Shown here: one piece after another, positions 1-9,599 of the stretch | How the letters are laid out: each line of letters begins with the position of its first letter | How positions within the stretch are numbered: position 1 is the stretch's first letter | Assembly (NCBI RefSeq): GCF_030815985.1 | Contig: NZ_JAUSXM010000001.1 | Span: 2,728,001 to 2,792,000 of the forward strand | Direction of reading: 5' to 3' | From: Paenibacillus sp. W2I17 | GTDB lineage: Bacteria; Bacillota; Bacilli; Paenibacillales; Paenibacillaceae | DNA length: 64,000 nucleotides | Program-made: the position numbers and the translations under genes | The notes under the pieces: model-generated | What the model was told of the DNA's origin: nothing | Database searches by the model: none | What the model saw: only the letters and a program-made list of their open reading frames with translations

Positions 1-1
1 G

Positions 2-328
2 CTGGACACTGGACGGGCAGTTGCCAATATGGATGTACAGGGAATCAAGATTCACCTGCTGCATCTGATGCGCAAAACACCAATGGTGAAGCAATACGAA
101 GCTGGTCTTTTACGTTTTCTGGATCAGGACGAGTATATCAAGCTGATCGTAGATACACTGGAGATGCTTCCACCGGAAATGATCGTACACCGTCTTACAG
201 GCGACGCACCACGTGATCTGTTGATTGGACCGATGTGGTCCATGAACAAATGGGAAGTGTTAAACTCCATTGATCGTGAGCTGCGAGAGCGGGATTCATG
301 GCAAGGTAAGTATTGGAGGCGAGCATAG
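2..328 (+). CDS. ytqA: Radical SAM protein, YtqA-like (TIGR01212 family), C-terminal part
   Basis: This is the 3' end of a gene that begins left of the window. The frame is open from base 2, and about 108 residues remain. The stretch GIKIHLLHLMRKTPMVKQYE followed by PPEMIVHRLTGDAPRDLLIGPMW is typical of the C-terminus of the Oxa/YtqA radical SAM family. The CxxxCxxC iron-sulfur motif would lie upstream and is not visible. The stop abuts the start of the next gene with no gap, so the two are probably co-transcribed, as ytqA-ytqB are in Bacillus. The exact substrate of the family is not established to my knowledge. Confidence 0.8.
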   Translation: MDTGRAVANMDVQGIKIHLLHLMRKTPMVKQYEAGLLRFLDQDEYIKLIVDTLEMLPPEMIVHRLTGDAPRDLLIGPMWSMNKWEVLNSIDRELRERDSWQGKYWRRA

Positions 329-913
329 ATGGGCTTTCTTTCGGTTCTCAGCTGTGCGCATCAGTGGATTGCTTCCCGTCTGCAGCCAGGTGATCTGGCG
401 ATAGATGCAACGGTGGGTACAGGAGCAGACACACTATTTTTGGCACAACAAGTTGGCCGGCGTGGTCAAGTCATTGGATTCGATATTCAAAGTGAAGCCC
501 TCACGCTGGCACAGGCCCGGATTCGAAAACAAAATGATGAAGCCAAGCTTGGCTCCATCTCCATGCTTCAACTAAGCCATGATCGAATGGCAGAAGCAGT
601 TCCTGAGTCATGGCTTGGTACGGTTGGTGCAGTTATGTTCAATCTGGGGTACCTGCCTTCAGAAAGTGCAGATTCCTCCATCATCACCGAGACTGACAGC
701 ACGATCGCTGCACTCGAGGCTGCACTCGCTTTATTACGTCCTCGCGGAATTATTACGGTTGTGCTCTACCCCGGTCATGACGGAGGGGCACAGGAAGCAG
801 AAGCTGTATTGGACTGGTCCTCTGCCCTTCCGGTGGAACAGGCACAGGTTGTGATCTATCGCCAATTGCAGCGAGAAACTTCTCCTTTTCTGATCGGAAT
901 CGAGAAAAAATAA
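329..913 (+). CDS. ytqB: Class I SAM-dependent methyltransferase, YtqB-like
   Basis: This 194-residue putative rRNA-methylase-type protein has an S-adenosylmethionine fold. Motif I is visible as AIDATVGTGADTLFLA (about residues 24-39), followed by an acidic strand (GFDIQ) and an NLGYLP motif near residue 106, as in YtqB. The ATG directly follows the ytqA stop and has a GGAGG site 8-13 bases upstream, so the pair is translationally linked. The target is inferred from family naming; nothing in the sequence fixes it. Confidence 0.85.
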   Translation: MGFLSVLSCAHQWIASRLQPGDLAIDATVGTGADTLFLAQQVGRRGQVIGFDIQSEALTLAQARIRKQNDEAKLGSISMLQLSHDRMAEAVPESWLGTVGAVMFNLGYLPSESADSSIITETDSTIAALEAALALLRPRGIITVVLYPGHDGGAQEAEAVLDWSSALPVEQAQVVIYRQLQRETSPFLIGIEKK

Positions 914-1102
914 TTTCCTTTGTTCACCAAATACAATAAACTAGACACAATCGCAAGGCGAGCTATTAACGGCTTTTTCTTACTGCGATCTGTGTTCTAC
1001 ATCTACATATGCAAACGTATTCACTTGTTTGCTCATGGCGACTACATGCCCATGACTGATTAAAGCGATCCACCATTTCATATACTAGAGGAGAGATTAC
1101 TG

Positions 1103-2080
1103 ATGTCTACGCCATACCCATTACAATTCCAACCTGAGTTCAAAGAACGTGTGTGGGGCGGTCGTGCGCTGGAGCAATTCGGCCTTACGCCCCCTGAAGG
1201 ACATATCGGAGAAGGATGGATGATTGCGGATCATCCCAACGGTACAACCAAGGTATTAAATGGAGCACTGGCTGGCAAAGGTCTGGATGAAGTTCGTGAA
1301 CAACTGGGCACCGAATGGCTTGGAACCAAAGGCGTCTCTGAAAAAGGCGGCCGTTTCCCCCTTCTGATTAAGCTGCTTGACTGCAACGATGACCTGTCCG
1401 TTCAGGTTCATCCAACAGACGATTATGAGGCACTTCCTCCAGGCGAGCTTGGCAAAACAGAAATGTGGTATGTACTCGACGCAAAACCGGGCGCACACAT
1501 CATCTATGGCTTGAACGACGGCGTTGATCGGGCAACATTAAAAGAAGCATTGGAAAACGGCACGGTGATGGATACCCTTCGTCAGGTACCTGTAGAGGCC
1601 GGCGATACGTTCTTTATCCCTGCGGGAACAGTGCATGCGCTCTGTGCAGGTGTCGTTGTCGCTGAGATTCAGCAAAACTCGGATACGACGTACCGCATAT
1701 ACGATTATAATCGTCCAGGGCTGGATGGCAAACCACGTGAGTTGCATGTTGAAGACTCATTAAATGTCACCGCCTATGAGGGCGCAGGTGCCTCAACGAT
1801 GAAAACAAATAACGCTACTCCTGGTGAATGGCTCAAGCTTGCGGAATGCCCTTATTTTGTAGTTGAAAAAGGTATTGTGAATAAACGTTGGGAACTCTCC
1901 ACCAATCCTGACAGCTTCACGATTCTCGTTGTCTGTGAAGGAGAAGGAACTTTGGAGTGGGCACATGCTGAATCAGACAGCATTGAATTGAAAGCTGGAC
2001 AATGTTATCTCTTGCCAGCCAATCTGGGTTCTTATACATTGAACGGGAATACCACTGTTCTTCGCTCTTATCTACCCTAA
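1103..2080 (+). CDS. manA: Mannose-6-phosphate isomerase, class I
   Basis: This enzyme interconverts mannose 6-phosphate and fructose 6-phosphate in the cytoplasm. It is the short Firmicute form (325 residues). The zinc ligands expected for type I isomerases are visible: Gln101 and His103 in the QVHPTDDY motif, Glu120 in KTEMWY, and His178 in PAGTVHAL. An AGGAGAG site lies just upstream of the ATG. A 189-base gap separates it from ytqB, and no clear terminator or promoter was recognised there. It may supply the same sugar pathway as the GH26/ABC locus farther right, but nothing links them directly. Confidence 0.92.
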   Translation: MSTPYPLQFQPEFKERVWGGRALEQFGLTPPEGHIGEGWMIADHPNGTTKVLNGALAGKGLDEVREQLGTEWLGTKGVSEKGGRFPLLIKLLDCNDDLSVQVHPTDDYEALPPGELGKTEMWYVLDAKPGAHIIYGLNDGVDRATLKEALENGTVMDTLRQVPVEAGDTFFIPAGTVHALCAGVVVAEIQQNSDTTYRIYDYNRPGLDGKPRELHVEDSLNVTAYEGAGASTMKTNNATPGEWLKLAECPYFVVEKGIVNKRWELSTNPDSFTILVVCEGEGTLEWAHAESDSIELKAGQCYLLPANLGSYTLNGNTTVLRSYLP

Positions 2081-2121
2081 ATCAAGCTTATATGTGACCT
2101 GTGAAGGAGGAATTACACGAG

Positions 2122-3102
2122 ATGCAGGAATCTACCTTTGCCTTGGTCGCTAGTGAAGGTACCCGTATTCATGTGTACCGCTGGCTTCCCGATCCGGATT
2201 GTAACGTTAAAGGTGTAGTGCAAATTGCACATGGCATGGGCGAAACGGCAGCCCGATACGCCGAATTTGCCGACATCCTTACCCAAAATGGCTATGCGGT
2301 TTATGCCAATGACCATCGGGGTCATGGCAAAACTGTGGAGAATGCCAAGTTGCTTGGTAATGCTGGTATCGATGCCTTCCGCTGGATGGCGAGTGATATG
2401 ATCAATCTGGGCGAAGTAGCCGCCAAGGAGAATCCTGGGGTGCCCCTGTTTCTAATGGGACACAGCATGGGCTCATTCTTGGTACAACATCTCATGTACG
2501 CTGGTCATGAGCAGTACCATGCCTTTATTTTATCCGGGACAAACGGCAGACGCGGTCTGCTCCGGTTTGGAGAGAAACTCGCCTTTTTACAATGCGGCAT
2601 TCAGGGGGCTACCCACCCCAGCATGCTGCTCAACGCGATTGTATTTGGTGGATTTAATCGCTCTTTCCGCCCTGCAACTACACCGTTTGATTGGTTGTCC
2701 CGGGACTCACAAGAGGTTCAGCGATTCATTGATGACCCCCTGTGCGGAGCCGTCTGTACAGCAGGCTTTTTCCGCGACTTTTTCAAATTGCTGCTTGAAG
2801 TCCATCTTCCACACAATATGGAGCGCATACCCAAACACAAACCCGTATACCTGTTCTCAGGTGAGAAGGACCCTGTCGGACTTCATGGCAAAGGCGTTCT
2901 TAATCTGGTCTCGCAGTATAAGAAACTTCACCTGGAGAATATTGAGTATCGCCTTTATCCGGATGGACGCCATGAAATGCTGCATGAGATTAACCGAACA
3001 GAAGTGGCCCAGCACGTTGTGAACTGGCTAAAGCGGAATACCCCTGACTCGAATACACCCCCTAGTCCGTTGAACCTGACTGAGACGGCTGACTCTATAT
3101 AA
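2122..3102 (+). CDS. Alpha/beta hydrolase, monoacylglycerol lipase/lysophospholipase type
   Basis: This 326-residue Hydrolase_4-type serine hydrolase has no signal peptide. The nucleophile elbow GHSMGS places Ser115. The GEKDPVG segment carries the likely acid, and PDGRHEMLHE carries the catalytic histidine. The N-terminal QIAHGMGE and NDHRGHG motifs are typical of bacterial monoglyceride lipase and PldB-like proteins. The frame also contains a GTG at 2101, but that codon sits inside the ribosome site (AAGGAGG at 2104-2110), so ATG 2122 is the better start. It lies 41 bases after manA and is probably in the same transcript. The substrate is not determinable. Confidence 0.85.
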   Translation: MQESTFALVASEGTRIHVYRWLPDPDCNVKGVVQIAHGMGETAARYAEFADILTQNGYAVYANDHRGHGKTVENAKLLGNAGIDAFRWMASDMINLGEVAAKENPGVPLFLMGHSMGSFLVQHLMYAGHEQYHAFILSGTNGRRGLLRFGEKLAFLQCGIQGATHPSMLLNAIVFGGFNRSFRPATTPFDWLSRDSQEVQRFIDDPLCGAVCTAGFFRDFFKLLLEVHLPHNMERIPKHKPVYLFSGEKDPVGLHGKGVLNLVSQYKKLHLENIEYRLYPDGRHEMLHEINRTEVAQHVVNWLKRNTPDSNTPPSPLNLTETADSI

Positions 3103-3138
3103 TAGAGTCGGAGACAACATACCAAGAGCCAAAAGAAA

Positions 3139-3190
3139 CCCCTGAATCGGATGTACAGCTCACGCTGCGCTCCAGTTCAGGGGTTTTCTT
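3139..3190. terminator. Bidirectional rho-independent terminator
   Basis: Inverted arms CCCCTGAA (3139-3146) and TTCAGGGG (3176-3183) are followed by TTTTCTT on the + strand. They are preceded by AAAAGAAA, which gives a U-rich tail on the - strand. It sits between the convergent hydrolase and odhB genes and can serve both. Confidence 0.75.
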
Positions 3191-3231
3191 GTTAAGCGAT
3201 ATGAATGATAGCTATAATCAAACGTTATGGA

Positions 3232-4503
3232 TTAACCTTCAATTAACAGGGATTCCGGGTCTTCAAGCAGTTCTTTCACGGTCACGAGGAAACGAACAGC
3301 TTCACTACCGTCGATAATCCGATGATCGTAGGACAACGCGATGTACATCATTGGACGGTTTTCCATCCGCTCTGCATCAATCGCCACTGGACGAAGCTGG
3401 ATCTTATGCATCCCCAAAATACCCACTTGAGGTGTATTCAGAATTGGCGTAGACAACAAGGAACCAAATGTTCCACCATTGGTGATGGTAAACGTTCCAC
3501 CTTGCAGATCAGATAACGCCAGCGTGTTGGAACGAGCTTTGGATGCCAGGTCCGCAATGCTCTTCTCGATCTCGGCAAAGCCCAGACGATCGGCATCACG
3601 CACAACCGGTACAACCAGTCCTTCCTTCGCAGATACGGCGATGCCGATATCATAATACTTTTTGAGTACAACATCTTCGCCATCAATCTCTGCGTTAATT
3701 GTAGGGAACTTTTTCAGAGCCCCCACAACCGCTTTGGTGAAGAAGGACATGAAGCCCAGGTTAATCTCATGTTTCTCTTTGAACTTGTCCTTACGGCGTT
3801 TACGTACATCCATGATCGCAGTCATATCAACTTCATTAAACGTAGTCAACATGGCTGCTGTTTGCTGAGCCTCTACCAGACGTTTCGCAATGGTTGCACG
3901 ACGGCGAGACATCCGCTGACGCTCCACTGGTTTGGTATAGGTAGAACTTCCAGCTGCCGGAGCACTTGGTGCTGCTGGAGCTTTACTCGCAGGTGGAGCA
4001 GCAGGAGCAGGCGCCTGATTGTTATGGCTCTTCACATCATCCTGGTATACCCGTCCAATCGGATCTTTGCTCTGAACCTGATCCAGTTCGATACCACGTT
4101 CACGTGCAAGCTTACGGGCAGACGGTGAAGCCGTCTTAGCACTATCAGATGACTCTGGCGCTGCCGCAACAGGTGCTGGTGGTGGTGTTGGAGCTTCAGG
4201 TGCAGGAGTAACGGCCTTTTTCTCTTCAGCTGCTGGTTCGGAAGCGGGTGCACCGCTTCCTCCTCCAGAACCAGCTGAGAGTGTACCGATCGTTTCACCG
4301 ATCACTACCGTCTCTCCTTCCTGACGAATGATCTTCTCCAGCACGCCACTTTCTTCTGCGCTGATCTCAATATTTACTTTATCCGTTTCCAGTTCAAGAA
4401 GCACATCACCCTGATTAACGGTATCCCCTTCTTTAACCATCCATCTGGATACAGTTCCCTCAGTTATTGACTCACCCATTGCAGGTACTTTAATTTCACT
4501 CAC
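3232..4503 (-). CDS. odhB: Dihydrolipoyl succinyltransferase, E2 of 2-oxoglutarate dehydrogenase
   Basis: E2 core of the TCA-cycle 2-oxoglutarate dehydrogenase complex, 423 residues. An N-terminal lipoyl domain carries the lipoylated lysine at Lys42 (ETDKVN). An Ala/Pro-rich linker, a peripheral-subunit-binding domain (about residues 125-160, [12 protein letters not shown]), a second Pro/Ala linker and the catalytic acyltransferase domain follow. The active-site HxxxD motif is His394-Asp398 (SYDHRIIDG). The start lies 5 bases after the odhA stop, so E1 and E2 form one operon. The E3 gene is not in the window, as usual for Firmicutes. Confidence 0.95.
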   Translation of the reverse strand: MSEIKVPAMGESITEGTVSRWMVKEGDTVNQGDVLLELETDKVNIEISAEESGVLEKIIRQEGETVVIGETIGTLSAGSGGGSGAPASEPAAEEKKAVTPAPEAPTPPPAPVAAAPESSDSAKTASPSARKLARERGIELDQVQSKDPIGRVYQDDVKSHNNQAPAPAAPPASKAPAAPSAPAAGSSTYTKPVERQRMSRRRATIAKRLVEAQQTAAMLTTFNEVDMTAIMDVRKRRKDKFKEKHEINLGFMSFFTKAVVGALKKFPTINAEIDGEDVVLKKYYDIGIAVSAKEGLVVPVVRDADRLGFAEIEKSIADLASKARSNTLALSDLQGGTFTITNGGTFGSLLSTPILNTPQVGILGMHKIQLRPVAIDAERMENRPMMYIALSYDHRIIDGSEAVRFLVTVKELLEDPESLLIEG

Positions 4504-4508
4504 AGCTG

Positions 4509-7382
4509 TTACCTCCCCAGTGGAATATTATTCTTCGTCGTTTGTTTCAACGCAGATGTAATAATCTGTTGCTGTTCCATACTATGCACAAGCTGATAAC
4601 CGCTGGAAGGACTTGCGTGTTCCGGGCGACCTTCGTATCTAACGGTTGTGCCTTCAGGGGCAACTTCACGAAGACGAGGCTCCATGTATGTCCAGGCACC
4701 CATGTTTTTGTTTTCTTCCTGTACCCATACCAGTTCTTTTACATTGCTGAAACGTGCGAGTATGCGTTTAATCTCTTCTGCCGGGAACGGATATAGCTGT
4801 TCCACTCGAATGATGTGAAGCCATGACCAATCTGCTTTATCTTTTTCAAAAGCATCTTCCAGGTCAATGGCAATCTTGCCACTGCACAAAATAATGCGCT
4901 CTACGCGATCCGGCTGTGTACCCAGTCCAGCTTGCTCCAGCACAAGCTCAAACTTGCCTTCACTGAATTCGACTGCCGGTGAAGCAACACGCGGATTCCG
5001 AATGAGACTTTTTGGTGACATCATCACAAGTGGACGAGCATCTTCCGTTTCAGTCAACGAAGCTTGACGACGCAACAAGTGGAAGTACTGCGAAGCACTC
5101 GACAAGTTGGCAACCGTCATGTTGTCTTCTGCACAAAGCTGCAGGAAGCGTTCAAGACGAGCACTTGTATGCTCAGGTCCCTGACCCTCATTCGCATGTG
5201 GAAGCAACATGACCAGACTGGATTTCTGAGACCATTTGGCACGACCCGCTGATACAAACTGATCAAAGATAACCTGTGCACAGTTGGCAAAGTCACCGAA
5301 TTGAGCTTCCCAGATGACCAGTGTATCGGGTGAATATACGTTATATCCGTATTCGAATCCAACAACGGATTCTTCAGACAACGGACTGTTATAGATTGCA
5401 AAGGATGCTCTTGCCTGTGGCAAGTGATGTAATGGGCAGAACTTTGCTCCATTCTCCGAATCATGCAACACCAGATTCCGATGAGCGAATGTAGCACGCT
5501 CGGTATCCTGTCCACTAATCCGAATTGGCTTGCCATCTGCCAGAATGGTTGCAAATGCGAGTGTCTCCGCAAGGCTCCAATCCACTTTTTCCCCTTCGTT
5601 CAGGGAAGTGCTCCGGCGTTGCAAAATTCGCTGTAACTTCGGATACACATTGAAGTTCTCAGGCCATTTCAGCAGATCGGCATTAATGCTGCGAAGATTC
5701 TCAAGCGGTACCGCAGTCGGAGTAATCGTAACAGCCTCCGGCTCACTGATTTTCCGCTGATAATATTCATGTACTTCATTTTTCTTCATCTGGTCATAAG
5801 CTTCTTTTAATTTGTTCGTTACTCCATCGCGAATGCTCGTAATGGATGCATCATCGATAATCGATTCCTCTTTCAACTGATCCTGATACAAGTGACTTAC
5901 CGTTGGATGGTTTTTCACCTTGTCATAAACGATAGGTTGAGTCGTTTCGGGATCATCGGTTTCGTTATGGCCGTAGCGACGGTAACCGATCAAGTCGATC
6001 AGGAAATCCTTTTTGAAACGATTGCGATACTCGGCTGCCATACGAATGGCTGCAATACAAGCTTCCGGATTGTCCGCATTCACGTGTACAATCGGAATTT
6101 CGTACCCTTTAGCAAGGTCACTTGCGTAATACGTTGAACGGGAATCACCGCTATCTGTAGTGAAACCCAGACGATTGTTGACGATAATATGGATGGTTCC
6201 GCCATTCTGATACCCTGGCAGAGCTTTGAAGTTAAGGGTCTCTGCAACGATCCCTTCTCCAGGGAATGCTGCATCACCGTGCATCAAAATGGTAGCTGCC
6301 TTTGTCACGTCCTGCTTCGGATATCCAGGGTCACGACGGTCATCCTGAGCCGCACGTGCAAACCCTTGTACAACCGGATTAACGTATTCCAGATGGCTCG
6401 GGTTATTCGCCAGAGTAAGGCGTGCCTGTACAGTTTCCCCGTCTTTTACAAAACGGTTGGCACCCATATGATATTTGACATCCCCCGTCCAACCGTAGTT
6501 GATTCCAGTCGAACCTTCCGATGGAACCAAATCTTTGTTCGGAGCATGATGAAATTCAGAGAAAATTTTGCTGTACGGTTTGCCCAAAACATGAGCCAGT
6601 ACATTTAACCGTCCACGGTGGGCCATCCCCATCAGAATGTGGCTTGATCCGGCTTCTGCCATGATGCGAACAGCTTCGTCCAGCATCGGCACAAGCACAT
6701 CGTTACCTTCGATGGAGAAACGTTTCTGCCCAACAAATGTTTTGTGAAGATAATCTTCAAATTGCTCGACTTCAACCAAACGTTCCAGCAAAGCCTTACG
6801 TTCTTTCGACGTAAGCGGAGCTGGTGATGTCCGGGATTCCGCACGACGATTCAGCCACTCACGTTCTTGTACTTCGTGCACATGACTGAATTCATAGGCC
6901 ATGGGTCCAGTGTAAATCTGACGCAAGCGTTGGATTGCATCCCATCCGGTTGCTGTCTGCCCATCTGCACCTTCCCAGATCAGGGAAGCAGGCAAAGCTT
7001 TCAGATCTTCTTCGTTTAATTCAAAATGCTGAGGTTCCAGCAAAGATGTGTCTGTATCTTCACTGATTCCAAGCGGATCTATATCTGCAGCAAGATGACC
7101 ATAGGTACGGATGTTCCATACCAGTTTACCCGCTGTAACCGCTTTCTGTAATAGTTGAATGTCTACGCTTCCGGAAGCAGATTGGGCGTTGCCGGAATTC
7201 AAGGTTGTGCGTGCATCCCTGCCAGACATCGGCGGTGCACCCCATTGTTCAAATAGTTCACGATAAGCCGGTGTAACCGAACCAGGGTCTTGAGTGAATA
7301 ATTCATATTGTTCCTGTACGTATCCCATATTGGGGCCATAGTAACTTTCCCAGGGCTTCTTGTTGCCTTCCACGATCGTCAT
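4509..7382 (-). CDS. odhA: 2-oxoglutarate dehydrogenase E1 component
   Basis: Thiamine-diphosphate-dependent E1 enzyme that decarboxylates 2-oxoglutarate and succinylates the E2 lipoyl group. At 957 residues it is full length for the Bacillales form. Recognisable segments include the N-terminal [28 protein letters not shown] and [10 protein letters not shown] (cofactor-binding region), and a C-terminal transketolase-like domain with [17 protein letters not shown]. The start ATG has a GGAGGG site (AAGACGGAGGGAACGTCG just upstream). It is the first gene of odhAB and is preceded by a long 0.6-kb leader with a tiny ORF and a 7-bp dyad. Confidence 0.96.
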   Translation of the reverse strand: MTIVEGNKKPWESYYGPNMGYVQEQYELFTQDPGSVTPAYRELFEQWGAPPMSGRDARTTLNSGNAQSASGSVDIQLLQKAVTAGKLVWNIRTYGHLAADIDPLGISEDTDTSLLEPQHFELNEEDLKALPASLIWEGADGQTATGWDAIQRLRQIYTGPMAYEFSHVHEVQEREWLNRRAESRTSPAPLTSKERKALLERLVEVEQFEDYLHKTFVGQKRFSIEGNDVLVPMLDEAVRIMAEAGSSHILMGMAHRGRLNVLAHVLGKPYSKIFSEFHHAPNKDLVPSEGSTGINYGWTGDVKYHMGANRFVKDGETVQARLTLANNPSHLEYVNPVVQGFARAAQDDRRDPGYPKQDVTKAATILMHGDAAFPGEGIVAETLNFKALPGYQNGGTIHIIVNNRLGFTTDSGDSRSTYYASDLAKGYEIPIVHVNADNPEACIAAIRMAAEYRNRFKKDFLIDLIGYRRYGHNETDDPETTQPIVYDKVKNHPTVSHLYQDQLKEESIIDDASITSIRDGVTNKLKEAYDQMKKNEVHEYYQRKISEPEAVTITPTAVPLENLRSINADLLKWPENFNVYPKLQRILQRRSTSLNEGEKVDWSLAETLAFATILADGKPIRISGQDTERATFAHRNLVLHDSENGAKFCPLHHLPQARASFAIYNSPLSEESVVGFEYGYNVYSPDTLVIWEAQFGDFANCAQVIFDQFVSAGRAKWSQKSSLVMLLPHANEGQGPEHTSARLERFLQLCAEDNMTVANLSSASQYFHLLRRQASLTETEDARPLVMMSPKSLIRNPRVASPAVEFSEGKFELVLEQAGLGTQPDRVERIILCSGKIAIDLEDAFEKDKADWSWLHIIRVEQLYPFPAEEIKRILARFSNVKELVWVQEENKNMGAWTYMEPRLREVAPEGTTVRYEGRPEHASPSSGYQLVHSMEQQQIITSALKQTTKNNIPLGR

Positions 7383-7403
7383 CGACGTTCCCTCCGTCTT
7401 GAT

Positions 7404-7438
7404 TTAGTCATAAGTTTTTGACGGAAATCATTGACTAA
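7404..7438. promoter_or_regulatory. 7-bp inverted repeat in the odhA 5' leader
   Basis: TTAGTCA (7404-7410) and TGACTAA (7432-7438) are perfect inverted arms separated by 21 bases. They lie 22-56 bases upstream of the odhA start, beside its ribosome site. This could be an operator or an mRNA hairpin. No regulator can be assigned from the sequence. Confidence 0.35.
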
Positions 7439-7575
7439 GCCGTAATTTGCGTTCGTTCAACATTTTAAGCGAAATTTTTCATGAAGTCCAATAATCGTGC
7501 TGTTGGTGGTAGTAACGTTAGTCCGACGCTCCCGTCAAGGTTTGTCTGCGTTTTCAAAATCAAAGTAAAACAATG

Positions 7576-7604
7576 ATTGTATATACCGTCGCACAGATGT
7601 CGAA
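7576..7604 (-). promoter_or_regulatory. Possible sigma-A promoter for odhAB
   Basis: On the - strand TTCGAC (-35, 7599-7604) and TACAAT (-10, 7576-7581) are spaced by 17 bases. The -10 has one mismatch to TATAAT and the -35 is weak. It would give a leader of roughly 190 bases before odhA. Confidence 0.3.
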
Positions 7605-7783
7605 TACTGTCCTGATCCGTTCGAAGGTTACACTTTCTCCTCTTCTTCAAGTGAAGTCCATGTTCTAATATCTATTCTATAAACTTTTACGCTCAGGAGC
7701 ATTTCCTATTTTTAGTTCAATTGATGCATAAATTAGATGAATCGAATAAATCGATCAATTTGGGTAGAACAACGAACGCTTAA

Positions 7784-7813
7784 TTACAACAAAATAGGCT
7801 TACGATCTCCCAT
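7784..7813 (-). CDS. Nine-residue leader-like ORF with perfect ribosome site
   Basis: On the - strand the sequence AAGGAGGTAAA is followed directly by ATG and codons for MGDRKPILL, then TAA. The Shine-Dalgarno match is better than that of most large genes here, and its spacing is suitable. The product is too short for a folded protein. It may be a leader peptide or a relic start region upstream of odhA. It lies about 400 bases from odhA, which is far for a classical attenuator, so its role is unknown. Confidence 0.35.
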   Translation of the reverse strand: MGDRKPILL

Positions 7814-8006
7814 TTTACCTCCTTAATTGAATTGTGGTCCATTATGTTCAAAAACAAACCGTCAAGTTAAACATTAACCATTTGACGTCACATTCAACAA
7901 ATAATTGGGGTTTTCTTCAGGAGACCCACAGCAAAAAGCTGGCCCAGACATGAATTATCCGAGCAGCTTCTTTGGATTCAGCAAATTTCACCCCAGCGAT
8001 TACTTC

Positions 8007-8492
8007 CTATTTCTTTTCATCCTCTATAACAGCATCCAGATCTATGGCCAAACGGATCATATCCACACAGCGGATACCATCCTCTATAATCTCTTCCTCA
8101 TAATGCCTCACAAAGAAGTCACGGTCTACCCCGATAATGCGGAAACCGCAACGTTGGTATAACTTCAATTGATGAAAGCTGGAGTTGCCCGTCCCTATCT
8201 CGAGAATCCGGCAGCCCAATCTACGTGCAGCTTCCATCGCTTCCTTAATCATGTGTTTGCCTACACCTTGTCCCTGCAGTTCTTCCTGTACGGCAATATT
8301 AACAATCTCCGCAGTCTCTGGACGAGTCTTCAACAATACGAACTCCCCAACCATCTCTCCTTCATACTCGGCAATAAAACAAACACCCCGACTCAGGTAC
8401 TCATCCACAATTGCTTTTGAAGGATCAGCCATCAATAAAAGTTCGTAGGGTCTCTCTTCTTCCCAGTCCAAAATCCGGAACGACAATTTCAT
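8007..8492 (-). CDS. yvbK: GNAT acetyltransferase, YvbK-like
   Basis: A 161-residue single-domain GNAT protein. The stretches LLMADPSKAIVDEYLSRG, LLKTRPETAEIVNIAV, EIGTGNSSFHQL and DFFVRHYEEEI closely match what I recall of Bacillus subtilis YvbK. The acetyl-CoA loop is EELQGQGVGKHM. A GGTGGAG site precedes the ATG at 8490-8492; nine extra upstream codons in the same frame lack a ribosome site and were left out. The acceptor substrate is unknown. Confidence 0.82.
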   Translation of the reverse strand: MKLSFRILDWEEERPYELLLMADPSKAIVDEYLSRGVCFIAEYEGEMVGEFVLLKTRPETAEIVNIAVQEELQGQGVGKHMIKEAMEAARRLGCRILEIGTGNSSFHQLKLYQRCGFRIIGVDRDFFVRHYEEEIIEDGIRCVDMIRLAIDLDAVIEDEKK

Positions 8493-8734
8493 GCCAATCT
8501 CCACCTTTTCATCGTACAATATTCATTTACGTCCTGTTTGCAGAAGCCTATGTATGGCAAATCCACAAATATATCATTCTTCATTTCGACAAACTAGTTT
8601 ACTCAATCTATTAATCACACACTATTACCCACAGACTAGTCATCTCCTATAAAAATAGTAAACTTCATTATATCATAATATTTGGATATAAATATATAGA
8701 TATGGATGATACATTATGAGGCATTATTTTCATC

Positions 8735-8824
8735 CTAACCTAAGCTTAAATGTTCATGGATTAATTTCCATTCCCCATCAAGCGTCGCCGCAATGTATCC
8801 TTGCAGGGCATGCTGGTATCCCAT
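8735..8824 (-). CDS. 29-residue small protein candidate, strong ribosome site
   Basis: On the - strand AGAAGGAGGAAAAATC leads into ATG and 29 codons, beginning MGYQHALQGYIAATLDG and ending HLSLG before TAG. It starts 27 bases after the NUDIX stop, so it would be the second cistron of that transcript. The ribosome site is a perfect AAGGAGG with 7-base spacing. I recognise no family. It could be an intact small protein or the surviving 5' end of a decayed gene. The rest of the 8493-8851 interval shows nothing else I can support. Confidence 0.45.
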   Translation of the reverse strand: MGYQHALQGYIAATLDGEWKLIHEHLSLG

Positions 8825-8851
8825 GATTTTTCCTCCTTCTGACGTTTTAAC

Positions 8852-9361
8852 TTATCGGGTCCCACTCTGTTCAAGTACGGAATCGCTATACACCATAAAT
8901 GTCTCTTGCAGCGTACGTCCGGATGACTTCTCCCAGATCACGCTCCGCTCAAAAGTGCCTTTTTGGAAAAAACGCGGGAAACGTTCAGCAAACCAATCCT
9001 GCATAGGCAGCTCAAAAACCCGCTTCATAGGCACCCATAACAGTTCGCCTTCGGGCGGATCTTGCAATAACTGACCCTCGAATGAAGTCGCCAAATAGTT
9101 AAATACCATGTACCGCAATCCTTGTTCGGGATCACAGAACTCATCAAGCCCTTTATACGTAATTTCATTGACTACTAGCCCCGTCTCCTCCAGAACCTCC
9201 CGCACGGCACCATCCACGATACTCTCCGGAAAGTCTACCTTCCCCCCAGGAGCGATGTATCCCGGAAATCCTTTGCGGTCCGGCCGATTCATTAACAACA
9301 CCTGATCATTCATTTTGTCCCATACCATACACATCGTTAATATCTCTATTCTAGTATCCAT
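8852..9361 (-). CDS. NUDIX hydrolase, 8-oxo-dGTP diphosphatase type
   Basis: A 169-residue NUDIX protein that should hydrolyse a nucleoside diphosphate linked to another moiety. The Nudix box begins at GGKVDFPESIVDGAVREVLE and continues ETG, matching Gx5Ex7REUxEExGU. The residues WDKMNDQVLLMNRPDRKGFPGY fit the MutT/YtkD-like group that sanitises oxidised nucleotides. The chosen ATG (9359-9361) has an AGGAGG site; the frame is open 58 codons farther upstream but without a ribosome site. It probably shares a transcript with the small ORF downstream. Confidence 0.85.
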   Translation of the reverse strand: MDTRIEILTMCMVWDKMNDQVLLMNRPDRKGFPGYIAPGGKVDFPESIVDGAVREVLEETGLVVNEITYKGLDEFCDPEQGLRYMVFNYLATSFEGQLLQDPPEGELLWVPMKRVFELPMQDWFAERFPRFFQKGTFERSVIWEKSSGRTLQETFMVYSDSVLEQSGTR

Positions 9362-9508
9362 ATTTGTCCTCCTGCTAACATGCGCTTCTCTGCTGTACAC
9401 TAACATTTCTGGAAATAACCTATGTTTTCCTTCTTTATTCCCACTCTGATTCATTGGTATTTTCATCGGTCTCACAGTATGGTCTATGATGATATATATG
9501 CATACGAA

Positions 9509-9548
9509 AGGCGGACGCCCTGTACACCTGTACATCAGAAGCCCGCCT
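9509..9548 (-). terminator. Hairpin after the DUF3891 gene, weak terminator
   Basis: Outer arms AGGCGG (9509-9514) and CCGCCT (9543-9548) enclose a nested TGTACA-CC-TGTACA repeat. The - strand tail is TTTCGT, only mildly U-rich. It lies between DUF3891 and NUDIX on the - strand. Confidence 0.35.
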
Positions 9549-9599
9549 GTTTTGTGATATTCTATGCTGCTCTTTCCTCAAGCCTGGAGTTTCCAGTTC

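Larger units (their letters stand above)
7383..8006 (-). other. Long intergenic leader upstream of odhA
   Basis: This 624-base gap has no protein gene of ordinary size. Reading toward odhA it holds a tiny ORF with a perfect ribosome site (7784-7813), a possible promoter (7576-7604) and a 7-bp inverted repeat close to the odhA start (7404-7438). A 61-codon TTG-initiated frame at 7465-7650 has no recognisable features and was not called. I recognised no riboswitch fold. Confidence 0.5.

Noticed and set aside
914..1102. A terminator or riboswitch between ytqB and manA
   Set aside because: Only short, weak complementary segments were found, and none with a U-tract.
2101..2121. An earlier GTG start for the alpha/beta hydrolase
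   Set aside because: The GTG lies directly beside and overlaps the AAGGAGG site used for the ATG at 2122.
5117..5572. A 151-codon alternative frame inside odhA
   Set aside because: It is in another frame of a strongly conserved gene and has no family features.
7440..7480. A catabolite-response (cre) site upstream of odhA
   Set aside because: The best match, around TTGAACGAACGCAAA, lacks key bases of the consensus.
7465..7650. A 61-codon TTG-initiated frame upstream of odhA
   Set aside because: No recognisable features, and it spans the possible odhA promoter.
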